Program-made: the position numbers and the translations under genes
In this document: one piece after another, positions 8,330 through 17,361 of the stretch
Layout of the letters: every line of letters begins with the position of its first letter
Position numbering within the stretch: the first letter of the stretch is position 1
The notes under the pieces: generated by a model
Told to the model about the DNA's origin: nothing
Databases searched by the model: none
What the model saw: the letters and a program-made list of their open reading frames with translations, nothing else
From: JBBQER01 sp052148155
GTDB lineage: Bacteria; Actinomycetota; Acidimicrobiia; IMCC26256; PALSA-610
Assembly: GCA_052148155.1 (NCBI GenBank)
Contig: JBKQIY010000056.1
Location: forward strand, 1-32,250
Direction: 5' to 3'
DNA: 32,250 bases

Positions 8330-9205
8330 ATGGCCGAAGCGACGCGCGCTGAGTTATTCGTGTGCGCCGTCCGTGGCCACTACACACCGGGCGCCGATGT
8401 CGAAGCCCTCGACGGCGGTTCTCGCCTGGTCGTTCGGCGGACTGTCGACGGTCGGCGGTTCGCACAGTGCCTCCGATGCGGTTCGTGGATGGTCTGCGAC
8501 GCGCCCGCCGCCGGCGCCGGCACGGCAGCCGGGTCGCTCGACTTGCTCAAGCGACCCCGACGCGGCCAAGCCCTGCGCCAGGCGATCCTTCTCCGCGTCA
8601 TCGCGGTTGAGCGCGCATTTCACGCCATAGCGTTCAGTGTGACCGCGATCGCCGCTCTCGCGATCCGATGGAAACTTGACGCGATCCACGGTTGGGCGTC
8701 GAGCATGCTTCAGGGAGTTTCGAACGCACGAGCGGGCCAGGGCGGACTCGACGCGCGCGGCTTGACCGCGGGATTGCTGTCGAGACTCGCGATCGTGAAT
8801 CCCCATTCGTTATCGGTGCTGGCAGCGATCGCGAGCGCCTACGCCGTCGTGTCGGCCTTCGAGACCATCGGCCTCTGGCGAGAGCGACGTTGGGCCGAAT
8901 ATCTGACCGCGCTGTCGGCGGCGAGCTTTCTTCCAATCGAGGTGCACGAGTTGCTCGCGCGCGTTACCTTCGTCCGGGTTGCTGCCACAGCGGTGAACCT
9001 CGTGATCATCCTGTACCTCGTGATCGCGAAACGGTTACTCGGAACCAGCGGAGCACGGCCCGAACCAGTGTCGCCTCGCGTATCCGAGCTGCCCGACTTC
9101 ATGGCGGAGGAATCGACGGGGACGATCCCGTCAGCCGCGAGCTCACCGAGTTCGCCATCCGAACCGGCTGAACTTGCCAAGACTCGCCGGCAGATCATCG
9201 ACTGA
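8330..9205 (+). CDS. DUF2127-type membrane protein with N-terminal Cys-rich segment
   Basis: A 291-residue protein. Residues 1-60 hold CAVRGH, later FAQCLRCGSW and a further Cys (MVCDAP), a pattern that could bind zinc. From residue 85 there are four hydrophobic stretches (about 92-112, 158-178, 190-205, 214-235) separated by the WRERRWAEYLTALSAASFLPIEVHELL segment typical of DUF2127 proteins. The C-terminus is a low-complexity Pro/Ser/Glu tail, probably cytoplasmic. The family has no established function. The ATG at 8330 is the first in frame. It stands alone, with long gaps on both sides. Confidence 0.8.
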   Translation: MAEATRAELFVCAVRGHYTPGADVEALDGGSRLVVRRTVDGRRFAQCLRCGSWMVCDAPAAGAGTAAGSLDLLKRPRRGQALRQAILLRVIAVERAFHAIAFSVTAIAALAIRWKLDAIHGWASSMLQGVSNARAGQGGLDARGLTAGLLSRLAIVNPHSLSVLAAIASAYAVVSAFETIGLWRERRWAEYLTALSAASFLPIEVHELLARVTFVRVAATAVNLVIILYLVIAKRLLGTSGARPEPVSPRVSELPDFMAEESTGTIPSAASSPSSPSEPAELAKTRRQIID

Positions 9206-9606
9206 TCCGCGTGTCTACGTAAGCTCAGACCCTTCAGCGTCGGGTTGACTGCCCAGGACGAGTAACTCGATCACAAGACGGAAGAACTGGGCCACGCGCG
9301 GAATCTCGCGGTGGTCCGAATAGACACGCTCACACCTGCACGAAATCGCAGGTCGCCGCTCCAGGTCAATTTCCGGTCATCTGCACGTCGGAGAAGCTTT
9401 GCGCCCGGTGGGATGAATGCCGTCTCCTCGGTCGAGCGTGGGCGCGCCGCGTCGAAGGTCGGGTCCCAACAAGAGCTGAGATTGTCGGTTGAAGAACCGG
9501 CGCGGCCTGTTGGTGATCATGAATTCGTCGCCGAGCGCCTCGATCCGACGTTGGAGCCGCTTTCGCCGGCAAGTGCTCGAGGAATGTGCGTCGTGCGCTG
9601 ACGAAT
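9206..9606. other. Gap of about 400 bp without a confident gene
   Basis: Short frames exist on both strands, for example 9377-9610 on the minus strand, but I recognise no domain and composition is Arg/Ser-rich. No hairpin terminator was found after the DUF2127 gene. Confidence 0.35.
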
Positions 9607-9651
9607 TCATCCGACAGGGGTGACGTCACGACACGAAAACACAATAAGGCT
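9607..9651 (+). promoter_or_regulatory. Dyad site A plus -10 box
   Basis: TCATCC-gacag-GGGTGA (9607-9623), one mismatch from the perfect dyad. After exactly 22 nt comes AAGGCT (9646-9651), with A at position 2 and T at position 6. A start near 9658 would give a leader of about 97 nt to the small plus-strand gene at 9755. Confidence 0.55.
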
Positions 9652-9754
9652 ATGAAACCTCGTGATCGGCGCGCCGCGTCCCGACCGCTACAGCCTGCAG
9701 CCGAAGGGACGAAGCGCGTCTTCCGCATCGATATCTGACCTGAGGTAGAGCCCC

Positions 9755-10114
9755 ATGACGAACCTGGTCGCGGAACGAACGACGAATGCTGAGGTGGTCC
9801 ATGAGACCCGGACGTCCCTCAGCGATTACACACAAAAGGATATCGGGCGCGACCGCTCGACGGGTGGCCGCCGGGCCGTGGTAGGCGCCGACGTCAACGC
9901 CGCGATGGTAGGACTACGCCGCGCTGGCTATGGATTGCTCCTCCTTGCGATACTCCTCGACGGTGTCGCCGACCCGTTCGCTCGCTTGCGGGGATACGCG
10001 ACGAGGCTCAGCGACCGAGTGCTCGACGGCGAGCTCGGCCCGTCCACGTTCTCGCTCGTCGACATCGCCACCGCGGTTCTCGACGCAACGAGCCCAACCT
10101 CCGCGAAACGCTAG
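9755..10114 (+). CDS. Small hypothetical protein
   Basis: A 119-residue frame from ATG 9755. It has a hydrophilic N-terminus, one possible short membrane helix (GYGLLLLAILLDGVA, about 58-72) and an amphipathic C-terminal part (FARLRGYATRLSDRVLDGEL). I recognise no family. Support comes from reasonable amino-acid composition, in contrast to the antisense frame, and from the promoter-like dyad site A upstream. The ribosome-binding site is weak. It may be a real gene or a decayed one. Confidence 0.4.
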   Translation: MTNLVAERTTNAEVVHETRTSLSDYTQKDIGRDRSTGGRRAVVGADVNAAMVGLRRAGYGLLLLAILLDGVADPFARLRGYATRLSDRVLDGELGPSTFSLVDIATAVLDATSPTSAKR

Positions 10115-10317
10115 GAAGTTGGTTCGGTCACGGCGGAACACATGCTTTGTGGCAAGCAGAAAGTCGAGACGCACTGGGTGCGCTTGCATTTGCTCACAAA
10201 GGTCGTGATCGGGGCTTCGCCTTGCCGCATGTCCCGAACGGTTCGGAAATAGCTTTCCCGCGCCCTTCAACAGACCTCAACAAGTCGCGTCGTCGGGTTG
10301 GGCGAAGTGCTCCACGC

Positions 10318-10674
10318 TTACGTCCCTGTTTTTGTGGTGCGCCAGGGCAGGCGACCTTCTATTTCGACATCGAGCGAGAAGCTGAGGAAGGTCCGTATTA
10401 ACACGATGAGCGCGAGTGCGGCGACGCTCTGGAAGGACGGGTCGACCGCCACGGTGCGGATCAAGTCGGCCGCGACGAGGATCTCCAGACCGAGCAAGAT
10501 GCCCCGGCCGAGAAAGCCCCGTAGCCGTTGGTAGGTGTCGCCGCGCCGTTGCCGTACGAGATCGTTGGCCGCGCGAACGAATGCGACGAGCACGCCGACG
10601 CTCAAGACCGCGACACCTACGGCCTCGAACGCGTCCGCGACGTCGTTCGCGTGTGTCTCGAAGGTCCCGAGCAC
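10318..10674 (-). CDS. DUF1622 family membrane protein
   Basis: A 118-residue protein with three hydrophobic helices: AFEAVGVAVLSVGVLVAFV (about 15-33), GRGILLGLEILVAADLIRTV (56-75) and SVAALALIVLIRTFLSFSL (82-100). The LGRGILLGLEILVAADLIRT segment and the ending SLDVEIEGRLPWR are hallmarks of DUF1622, a small family found in many bacteria with no known function. GTG 10674 is the only in-frame start before the upstream sequence loses similarity; its ribosome-binding site is weak. The nearest regulatory dyad on this strand (11129) is about 420 bp upstream, so control by it is uncertain. Confidence 0.85.
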   Translation of the reverse strand: MLGTFETHANDVADAFEAVGVAVLSVGVLVAFVRAANDLVRQRRGDTYQRLRGFLGRGILLGLEILVAADLIRTVAVDPSFQSVAALALIVLIRTFLSFSLDVEIEGRLPWRTTKTGT

Positions 10675-11100
10675 GGTTATCTTCGCGATTCTGACGGCAA
10701 CGCGCCGCGAGAGCCTGCCGCCGTATGTCCGGCATCGAAGCTCGCGACCCTCATGATCTTCTCCGTGTTTGGAACTCGCGCGCGCAAATGCAACCGCTAG
10801 TCGCGGTGGTGACTTCTCCTCCGACCGTGGTCATGAGCCCGGGAGCGCCATCGTCGATCGAGACCGTCGAGGTGTCCGCCGCGCTGGCGGACAGCGGCGT
10901 GGCGGCTGACGCAGTGACCTTCCGACCTTTGGAGCGCCCGACCAACAACGCTGGCGGCGCCGTCGGCGCACAGAGGGCGTCCCCAGTCGGCGACCTCGGG
11001 TGATGACGCCTGAACTCAGAAACGCAACTCCATTCTGGCCCGCGTGACGACCACCGGGATTTGCATCGAGACCGCTTCGTGGTCGCTGCCTGATGCATCA
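10675..11100. other. Gap without a confident gene
   Basis: A minus-strand frame of 116 residues (10751-11101) begins just after dyad site B, and a plus-strand frame covers 10725-11003. Neither matches a family I know, and both have skewed composition. This may be a decayed gene that site B once served. Confidence 0.3.
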
Positions 11101-11145
11101 ACCATTGCCCCTGAGGCGGCGCCCGTCATCACCCGCCAAGGGTGA
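11101..11145 (-). promoter_or_regulatory. Dyad site B (perfect) plus -10 box
   Basis: TCACCC-gccaa-GGGTGA (11129-11145), no mismatch. On the minus strand AATGGT (11106-11101) follows after exactly 22 nt. No confident gene begins right downstream; DUF1622 starts 427 bp further on. Confidence 0.5.
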
Positions 11146-11801
11146 GCAGCACGACTTTCACCGTCTCCAGTCCGTCCGACATCCGCTGACAATGGCTGAT
11201 GCACCCTTGAGAGCCCGTTGGACGCGAGTGCAAGCGAAACTCGCTCGGCTCCGCAGCGCGATCGCGGCGTGGGCGGTCTGGACGATGCTCACGAACGCCG
11301 GCAGCGAGCCCGCTGCGTCGTCAGACGCCGCGAACGACATTCTGCGCGCCCGTCCGGCCAAGTGATGGCGATCTGTGAATTCTTCAGGAAACGCCACCGT
11401 CACGCCATGCCGCTGCTGCCTCTCGTTGTTCATCGAACGCCACCGACGTCGCATGCGCCTCGACGGTGTCACGAGCCGACGGGCGGACCGCACGCACTGG
11501 ACGTCAGGCTGACTGCTGGCCCACGTGCCTGATGCCGGTGCGGCGACCGCCCGACGGCATCGCTGTCGTCGCCACCGAATGGGAAGGTTCGCGACTCCTT
11601 TGTCTCCTCGTCCCACTCATTCTTGACACCGACAACCGAAGGAGTCTGCAGCCGCCACATGGGCCCGCCGGACAGTTCATGCAACGAGGCACGACCGGCG
11701 CAAGGCGGTGGGAGAGGCGCAGTTTCGGGAGATGTCGAAGCCGCGCGCTCCGATGGTCGAGTCGAGGCACCCCCCATTTCGGAGTTGTGATGTTGGCCTT
11801 T
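11146..11801. other. Gap of about 650 bp without a confident gene
   Basis: A 57-residue plus-strand frame from ATG 11192 (MADAPLRARWTRVQAKL...) and minus-strand frames across 11158-11616 exist, but none shows a domain or good translation signals. I see no repeat or RNA gene. Confidence 0.35.
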
Positions 11802-11846
11802 TCACTCGGCAAGGGTGATGCCCCTCCGCGCGTGCGCAAATACGGT
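11802..11846 (+). promoter_or_regulatory. Dyad site C plus -10 box of the flippase-like gene
   Basis: TCACTC-ggcaa-GGGTGA (11802-11818), one mismatch. TACGGT (11841-11846) follows after exactly 22 nt and is a good TANNNT -10 box. The predicted start near 11853 leaves a leader of about 31 nt before GTG 11884. Confidence 0.6.
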
Positions 11847-11883
11847 TCACCCGGGCGCGTTTGAGCTACGAGTTTCCGAACGG

Positions 11884-12906
11884 GTGAGTCGTCGTGGTAC
11901 CGAGCTGCTCTCATTTCTTCGAGCCCTCGTACTCCAGATCAGCCGAAGTCCCGTCGGAATCGGCCGACTCATAGTGGTTCGCCGCGTGATCGGCCTTGTG
12001 GTCGCGGCGGTTGGCCTTTTTTTCGTGTGGCCGGCGCTCGTGAAGGTGTTCGCTTCGTTCGACGAGCTATCGACCATCCGCCCAGGCTGGTTCGTCGCGA
12101 TGGCTGGCCTCGAGCTGGCCAGCTTCGTGTCCGTGTGGCTACTGATCGGATTGTCGACGTCGAGCTCCCACTGGATGCTCATCGCAACCTCGCAACTGGT
12201 CGGCAACGCGGTGAGCTCGATCGTCCCTGGCGGCGCAGTGGCGGGCGGCCCATTCCAGTTCTCATACATGGTGCGGGCCGGCGAAGATCCCGCGCGTACC
12301 GCGTCGGGGCTGACGGCCGCGTCACTCCTCACGATCACGACGTTGTTTGGGCTCGCGGCGCTCTGCGTTCCGATCATGTTTCAGCTCGAGCACATCGATC
12401 CGCGCCTCGAACGCGCCGGGTGGCTCGGGCTCGGCGCCTTCGTCGTCCTGCTGTGCGTAGGAGCGGCGGCGCTCGCGCTCGATCGGCCGCTCCGCGCCGT
12501 TGGGCGCGCGCTGCAATGGCTTCTCAACCGTTCCCCGCGTCGGAGATCTCCGGTTGCGGACATGGAAGAGCGCATGATCGAGCAACGCGACCGTGTTCGA
12601 GACGCCCTCGGATCACGCTGGCCCTGGGCGTTGGTCGCGGTCGTCTGCAAATGGGCGTTCGACTACTTCGCGCTCGTGGCCGCCATCGCTGCGAGTGGTA
12701 CGAGAGTTCAAACCGTCCCTGTGCTCCTCGCATACGTCGCCGCCAGCGTGCTCGCCATGATCCCGATAACGCCGGGCGGCCTCGGATTCGTCGAGGCTGG
12801 GCTCGCGGCGACACTCGTGTGGGCAGGTCTCGCGTGGCGAACGCCACGCTCGCCACGCTCGCCTACCGGCTCGCGTCGTATTGGCTGCCCCTCGTGCGTG
12901 GCATAA
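11884..12906 (+). CDS. Lysylphosphatidylglycerol synthase TM-like (UPF0104) flippase-type protein, C-terminus frameshifted
   Basis: An integral membrane protein of the UPF0104/LPG-synthase transmembrane family. Evidence is the string of hydrophobic helices, the SIVPGGAVAGGPFQF loop and the hallmark AMIPITPGGLGFVEAGL near the C-terminus. Members move or anchor lipids in the membrane. After ...LVWAGLAW the expected continuation ANATLATLAYRLASYWLP is present but in another frame (to 12998), so a one-base frameshift lies at about 12831-12840 and this frame ends in unrelated residues at 12906. The frame opens at 11815, but that start would overlap dyad site C; GTG 11884, downstream of the predicted transcript start, is preferred, with moderate confidence. 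The protein may lack its last helix, or the base may be a sequencing error. Confidence 0.8.
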   Translation: MSRRGTELLSFLRALVLQISRSPVGIGRLIVVRRVIGLVVAAVGLFFVWPALVKVFASFDELSTIRPGWFVAMAGLELASFVSVWLLIGLSTSSSHWMLIATSQLVGNAVSSIVPGGAVAGGPFQFSYMVRAGEDPARTASGLTAASLLTITTLFGLAALCVPIMFQLEHIDPRLERAGWLGLGAFVVLLCVGAAALALDRPLRAVGRALQWLLNRSPRRRSPVADMEERMIEQRDRVRDALGSRWPWALVAVVCKWAFDYFALVAAIAASGTRVQTVPVLLAYVAASVLAMIPITPGGLGFVEAGLAATLVWAGLAWRTPRSPRSPTGSRRIGCPSCVA

Positions 12907-12998
12907 CCGCAGCAATAGTGTACCGCGCAAAGTACCCAAAGGCCGATGAGAGCCGCGATACAAGCGTCACGGCGCCTCGCACGACGATGCGATCTTGA

Positions 12999-13628
12999 CC
13001 GACCTTCCGTCCAACGCCAGACGGCCACGCGTCGAACGGCGTCGCGACGCGGCGGCGCTTCGAAATACACCATCGTTGATCGTGTTGCGCGGCGCGGTCG
13101 AAAAGGGGTCGCCAGACGTGATTCCCAACGGACCGTCACCGGCGTGGCCGTGCCGAGAGCAGGCCGGTCGTTTCGGGAGTCTCGAAATCACCCCGGGCGC
13201 GTGTGCCGACCCGCGGTTCGTCCGTCCAGCATCGACGAACACTCGCGACGACTCGAAGCTCGCGAGAACGGATCGATCCTTGCCAGGGCGAGATGTGCCG
13301 GCCGCGGGTCGCGGTGCGGCGCGGGCTCGCGTCGTGCGTTACCCGCGCCGCACTCTCTCTGCCGCACGGGGGATACAGCAGAAAGTGCGAGTTACATTGG
13401 CCGCTGGCCTGATTCCTCAGCGCGCGAATCTTCCGATCCGACGAAGTCGTGCTCGCTCGTGATTTCCGAAGTTCCGGGGCTCACCACTCGGCCTTTCCCG
13501 TTCTGCACATCGAGTGCTCGCGCGTCGTGCGGTTCTTGACCCGATCTGGAGGCGTGCCGGGCCTAGGGCCTGTCCGAATGGCGGCCCGCTCGCGCCTCAT
13601 GGCCGGGCACGCGCGACCGCGCAGGAAA
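12999..13628. other. Gap of about 630 bp with one weak dyad
   Basis: No recognisable gene on either strand. A weak dyad, TCACCC-cgggc-GCGTGT (13188-13204, two mismatches), is followed after 22 nt on the plus strand by CAGCAT (13227-13232), but no gene follows in that direction. Near 13555-13615, GTGCCGGGCC and GGCCGGGCAC form an imperfect 10-bp stem with a long loop next to the end of the SDR gene. It has no T-run and I do not call it a terminator. Confidence 0.35.
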
Positions 13629-14396
13629 CTACAAGCCGGGACTCGAGTGCATGAGCCCGCCATCGACGAAGATGGTCGTCGCCGCCAGGTAGCTCGCACT
13701 GTCGCTGGACACGAATTCGACAACGCTTGCGATCTCATGCGGATCCGCCATCCGCCCGAGCGGGATCGCTGCGTCGAGAGTCTTCATTTTCTGAGGGTCG
13801 TTCATCGTCGAGAGGTTGATGGGTGTCGCGACCGCGCCGGGACCGATCCCGATTACGAGGATGCCGTATTGCGCGAGTTCGACCCCGGCGGTGCGTGTGA
13901 GCATCCGCATTCCGCCCTTCGACACACAGTAGGCGGTGTTATTCGGCATCGGCCAGTCCTCGTGGACTGAGGTGATATTGATGATACGACCGCCGCCGCC
14001 TTGTGCGATCATTTGCTTCGCCGCGAGCTGAGTGCCGAAAAACGCGCTCCTCAAATTGATCGCCATCACCTTCTCGTACTGGGCCTCGGTGGTATCGAGG
14101 ATCGAGGTGCGCGTTTCGACGCCTGCATTGTTCACCATGATGTCGACGCGGCCCAGCTTCCGAACCGTCGTATCGATCAACCGCCGGAGGTCGTCGACTT
14201 TGCTCACGTCGGCGTCGACGCCTATCGACTGGTCTCCGAGCGCGACGATGCGTTGTTCAAGTTCCTCGGTCGCGTCGGGGTCTGCGACGTAATCGATCGC
14301 GACGCTGGCGCCTTTTTCGGCGAGCGCGAGAGCGATCGCCTTGCCGATGCCGCTGTTGCCGCCGGTGACGATGGCGACCTTGCCGTTGACGCTCAT
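13629..14396 (-). CDS. Classical SDR-family oxidoreductase (glucose 1-dehydrogenase-like)
   Basis: A 255-residue classical short-chain dehydrogenase. The cofactor motif TGGNSGIG is at residues 11-18, NNAG at 89-92, and the catalytic tetrad is Asn114, Ser143, Tyr156 and Lys160 (YCVSK). The C-terminal DGGLM motif is typical of the glucose-1-dehydrogenase/3-oxoacyl-ACP-reductase-like group, in which names say little about substrate. ATG 14396 has AAGGAG 7 nt upstream and overlaps the MFS stop as ATGA; the longer frame upstream is an MFS shadow. It is the last gene of the GMC-MFS-SDR operon and probably reduces or oxidises the alcohol or ketone handled by that pathway. Confidence 0.93.
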   Translation of the reverse strand: MSVNGKVAIVTGGNSGIGKAIALALAEKGASVAIDYVADPDATEELEQRIVALGDQSIGVDADVSKVDDLRRLIDTTVRKLGRVDIMVNNAGVETRTSILDTTEAQYEKVMAINLRSAFFGTQLAAKQMIAQGGGGRIINITSVHEDWPMPNNTAYCVSKGGMRMLTRTAGVELAQYGILVIGIGPGAVATPINLSTMNDPQKMKTLDAAIPLGRMADPHEIASVVEFVSSDSASYLAATTIFVDGGLMHSSPGL

Positions 14397-15634
14397 GCGA
14401 TTGCTCCTTGTGGGCTCGAGTGTTGCTGCGGGAGGTGACTGGCTGGTCGGGGATGGAGGGTCGAGGGGCCGGGCCTGCGCCGCGTAATGACGAACGCGAC
14501 CAGACCCATGCCGGCTGCGATGAAAGCCGTGAAGGCGTACAAGGTTGAGAGGTGAATACCCGCCGTTTGGATCGGTCCTGCGCCGAAAGCAGCGACGCCG
14601 TAGCCGAGTTGGTAGAACGCAATGATGAAGCCGGCCACTGCGGTCGACATCACGACGAGTTCCTCTTGGCCGAAGCTGATCGTGAGCGGAAGCAGCGCCG
14701 AACAGCCGAGGCCAGCGATGCCGAACGCGAGGATCCCGAAAACGGCGTTGCCGCGCGGGAGCTGCCAGATCGTCACGAAGGCGGCGGCGAGCACGAAGGG
14801 CAAGAGGTGGTAGGTGCGTCGGGTCGCGAAGCGGCGTTGGATGCCGGCGAAGCCAACGCGGCCGATCGTGACGAACGCCCAGAACGCGGTGAGCGCCAGC
14901 GCCGCCATTGTCGTCGATGCGCCGAGGTTCTTCATGTCGAGTGACGCCCAGTTCCCGTTCATCGTCTCGCACACGCCGTAACACAACGCGAACGCGGCGT
15001 AGATCCACAAGCGACCGGGGATTCGCGTTCGCGGCCGGTTTGCCGCCATGGGCTGGTCGACGACCAGCGGCGCGTGTTGGCTCACCGCGATGAGTGCGAG
15101 CAAGCAGAGCGCCGTTAAGAGAGGCAGACCCCACCAGAAACCGAGCCCGACGAAGACCGCGACGAAAACCGGCGCGAGCGCGGTCCCGAGGCCGAGCAGC
15201 CCGTTCAACACGAGCACAGACGAATCGACCTTGTCGGGGTGGAAGGCCGCGCTGAACGTGTTCAGCGCAGGTACTGTGAACCCGAAACCGACGCCCAGGC
15301 TCGCAGTCGCGACGAGCAGCACCACGTACGCGAGCATTCGCTGTCCCATGACTGCGCTACTCAGTACCAAGAGCGTCATTGCGAGGAGGTTGGCACCAAG
15401 GCCGAAGAGATAGACGGGCCGTGGGCCGACGCGCGCGGCCCGGCGGGCTCCGAGCAGCGACGATCCAATCGCGGTGGTGGCCTGCGGGATGAACATCGCA
15501 CCGTACGCGGTGCCCGTTAGCTTGTAGCCGCTCGGGCTCGTGAAGATCGCGCTCGCGGCCGGGAACGTGACGAGCGCGACGCCCTGAACGACGGCGGCGA
15601 CTGCGACGACACGGACTTCGGCTCGTGACGCCAC
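14393..15634 (-). CDS. MFS transporter
   Basis: A 413-residue protein with about twelve hydrophobic segments and the layout of the major facilitator superfamily: a basic loop GARRAARVGPRPVYLFG after TM2, a central hydrophilic loop rich in Arg near residue 200 (QPMAANRPRTRIPGR), and a second six-helix half. It probably exports or imports a small organic compound across the cytoplasmic membrane; the substrate cannot be told. The GTG start overlaps the stop of the GMC oxidoreductase by one base (TAGTG), and its stop overlaps the SDR start by four, so the three are translationally coupled. Confidence 0.9.
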   Translation of the reverse strand: MASRAEVRVVAVAAVVQGVALVTFPAASAIFTSPSGYKLTGTAYGAMFIPQATTAIGSSLLGARRAARVGPRPVYLFGLGANLLAMTLLVLSSAVMGQRMLAYVVLLVATASLGVGFGFTVPALNTFSAAFHPDKVDSSVLVLNGLLGLGTALAPVFVAVFVGLGFWWGLPLLTALCLLALIAVSQHAPLVVDQPMAANRPRTRIPGRLWIYAAFALCYGVCETMNGNWASLDMKNLGASTTMAALALTAFWAFVTIGRVGFAGIQRRFATRRTYHLLPFVLAAAFVTIWQLPRGNAVFGILAFGIAGLGCSALLPLTISFGQEELVVMSTAVAGFIIAFYQLGYGVAAFGAGPIQTAGIHLSTLYAFTAFIAAGMGLVAFVITRRRPGPSTLHPRPASHLPQQHSSPQGAIA

Positions 15635-17187
15635 TACTGCATGCGTTCGAGCAGATGCTCGCCGACGCGAATCCCGTTCGCCATCGCGGTGAGTGCGGGA
15701 TTCACTGCGCCGATGCTCGGAAAGAAGCTTGTGTCAGCCACGTAGAGGTTGTCGAGCTCGTGGGCCTTGCAGTTCTCGTCGAGCGCAGACGACGTTGGGT
15801 CACTTCCGAATCGCACGGTACCGGCCTGATGAGCGCAGCCCGCGACCGGGATGTTCATCTGCATGTAGAAGTTTTTGTCGAGGACGTGGTGGTCTGCCAT
15901 CCCTACATGGTTCAGGATCTTCTTGAGTTCGTGATACAGACGGGCCGCTTCGTCGTCGTTGGTCGAGGTGTACACAAGCTTGACGTTTGCATCCTTGTCG
16001 AGCGTTACCCGGTTCTCGGGCACTGGCAGGTCTTCCGTCGTCAACCAGAAGTCGACCGCGTGTTGGGCGACCTCGTCGAGGCTCCAATGCGGCGCAAGCA
16101 TCGTCAACTTTGGCTCTTCGCCCTTCATTGCCGCGGCGTTGGACTTGCCGACCATCTGAATGTTGCCGATCGGCCAGTCGTATCCCACGGCCCCGAGGTA
16201 GAGGTCGTTCAGTCCCAGAGTCTTCTGAAAGACCGTGTCGTTGAGTTCCTTCGACAGGGCGACGACCGCCTTGCTGTTGTGGTACATGAAATTTCGGCCA
16301 ACCTGGTCGGAGCCGTTGGCGAGACCGTTCGGGTGCTTGTCATTGGCAGAGCGCAGCAGCAGCTTGGCGCTGTTCACGGCGCCGGCCGACACCACAACGA
16401 CGTCAGCCGCGTAAGCCTCGCGGTTGCCGCCGCGCTCGACCACGACGCTGCTCACGCTGGTTCCGGCCGGGTTGGTCTCGAGCTGTACGACCTCCGCGTT
16501 CACGAGCAACGTCACGTTCGGATGACTCAGCGCCGGTCGCACCGCGATCGTTTCCGCGTCGGACTTCGCGTGCACCAGACACGGGTAGCCATCACACCAG
16601 GTGCAACGGATGCAGGCGCTTTTCGCTCGGTCCGCCTCGTCGAGCAAGATGCCGCACGGCGCGGTGAACGGGTGATAGCCGCCCGCCGAAAGGTTCTCTA
16701 CCAACTCCTGAATTCGTGGTTCGTGTGACACCGCGGGCCATGGGTACTGCTTCGACCAGTGGCCCTCAGTCGGGTCGTCGCCGTGGTTGCCGTGCACCTG
16801 ATAGAGCCACTCCGCCTTCGTGTAGAACGGCTCGAAGTCGTCGTAGGACACGGGCCAAGCTGGCGATACGCCGTCCACGTGCTTGAGGTCGCCGAAGTCT
16901 GCGGGGCGCAGCCGGTACAACGCCGCTCCGTAGAGCTTCGTCGCGCCGCCGACGAAGTAGTGCACCTGCGGCTGGAATGGTGCACCGTCGGCGTCGTACC
17001 AGGTATCGGGGGAGATATAGCGCCCGTCGATGAACACCGGGGCCGGCTCCCAGTTCTCCATTTCGCGGGGTAGGTAGTCGCCTCGTTCGAGCAACAGGAT
17101 GCGTTTCCCCGACGGCGCAAGCGTGTGCGCGAGCGTGCCGCCGCCTGCGCCGCTACCAATGATGATGACGTCGTACCGTTCGGGCAT
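15634..17187 (-). CDS. GMC-family FAD oxidoreductase with Cys cluster
   Basis: A 517-residue glucose-methanol-choline oxidoreductase. The FAD-binding GSGAGGGTLA is at residues 11-20, followed by LLLERGDYLP. The C-terminal active-site pair is His (about 453, in AHQAGTVRFG) and Asn (about 496, in NPALTAM). Between them, residues 192-203 carry C-X2-C-X2-C-X4-C followed by VHAKSDAE. This resembles the cysteine cluster of FAD-glucose-dehydrogenase-type enzymes, where cysteines bind a [3Fe-4S] cluster, so electron transfer to a partner rather than to O2 is possible. ATG 17187 is chosen for GGAGGA 5 nt upstream; the longer frame to 17280 lacks this. It heads the operon with the MFS and SDR genes, and dyad site D lies 90 bp upstream. 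Confidence 0.92.
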   Translation of the reverse strand: MPERYDVIIIGSGAGGGTLAHTLAPSGKRILLLERGDYLPREMENWEPAPVFIDGRYISPDTWYDADGAPFQPQVHYFVGGATKLYGAALYRLRPADFGDLKHVDGVSPAWPVSYDDFEPFYTKAEWLYQVHGNHGDDPTEGHWSKQYPWPAVSHEPRIQELVENLSAGGYHPFTAPCGILLDEADRAKSACIRCTWCDGYPCLVHAKSDAETIAVRPALSHPNVTLLVNAEVVQLETNPAGTSVSSVVVERGGNREAYAADVVVVSAGAVNSAKLLLRSANDKHPNGLANGSDQVGRNFMYHNSKAVVALSKELNDTVFQKTLGLNDLYLGAVGYDWPIGNIQMVGKSNAAAMKGEEPKLTMLAPHWSLDEVAQHAVDFWLTTEDLPVPENRVTLDKDANVKLVYTSTNDDEAARLYHELKKILNHVGMADHHVLDKNFYMQMNIPVAGCAHQAGTVRFGSDPTSSALDENCKAHELDNLYVADTSFFPSIGAVNPALTAMANGIRVGEHLLERMQ

Positions 17188-17248
17188 GCGGGTCCTCCAT
17201 CGGACCGAGGGGGTACGACCAGTATCGAGATGGGCGCTGACGTCTGCA

Positions 17249-17321
17249 ACCCTGCGTTGCAGATCGGCTAGAGGAATCATCCGTCGCGGGTGATGTTTGA
17301 CGTCGCAGCCGGAACGACTAT
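17249..17321. promoter_or_regulatory. Dyad site D between divergent operons, with -10 boxes both ways
   Basis: TCATCC-gtcgc-GGGTGA (17277-17293), one mismatch, extended by an outer A-T pair. After 22 nt, the plus strand has GACTAT (17316-17321) facing the GH15 remnant/ndh operon. The minus strand has CAGGGT (17254-17249) facing the GMC operon, giving a leader of about 55 nt. One site could control both operons. Confidence 0.55.
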
Positions 17322-17361
17322 CGCGGCGTCGGTTTCGTCAGTTGGGGACAGGGCACACGGC

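Noticed and set aside
13188..13232. Weak dyad TCACCC-N5-GCGTGT with CAGCAT at 22 nt
   Set aside because: Two mismatches and no gene downstream on that strand; noted but not counted as regulon support.
13555..13615. GTGCCGGGCC/GGCCGGGCAC imperfect stem as terminator of the GMC-MFS-SDR operon
   Set aside because: Loop of nearly 40 nt, one mismatch and no T-run; too weak to call.
15625..16728. Plus-strand open frame of 367 codons opposite the GMC gene
   Set aside because: Antisense shadow; no recognisable domain and no ribosome-binding site.
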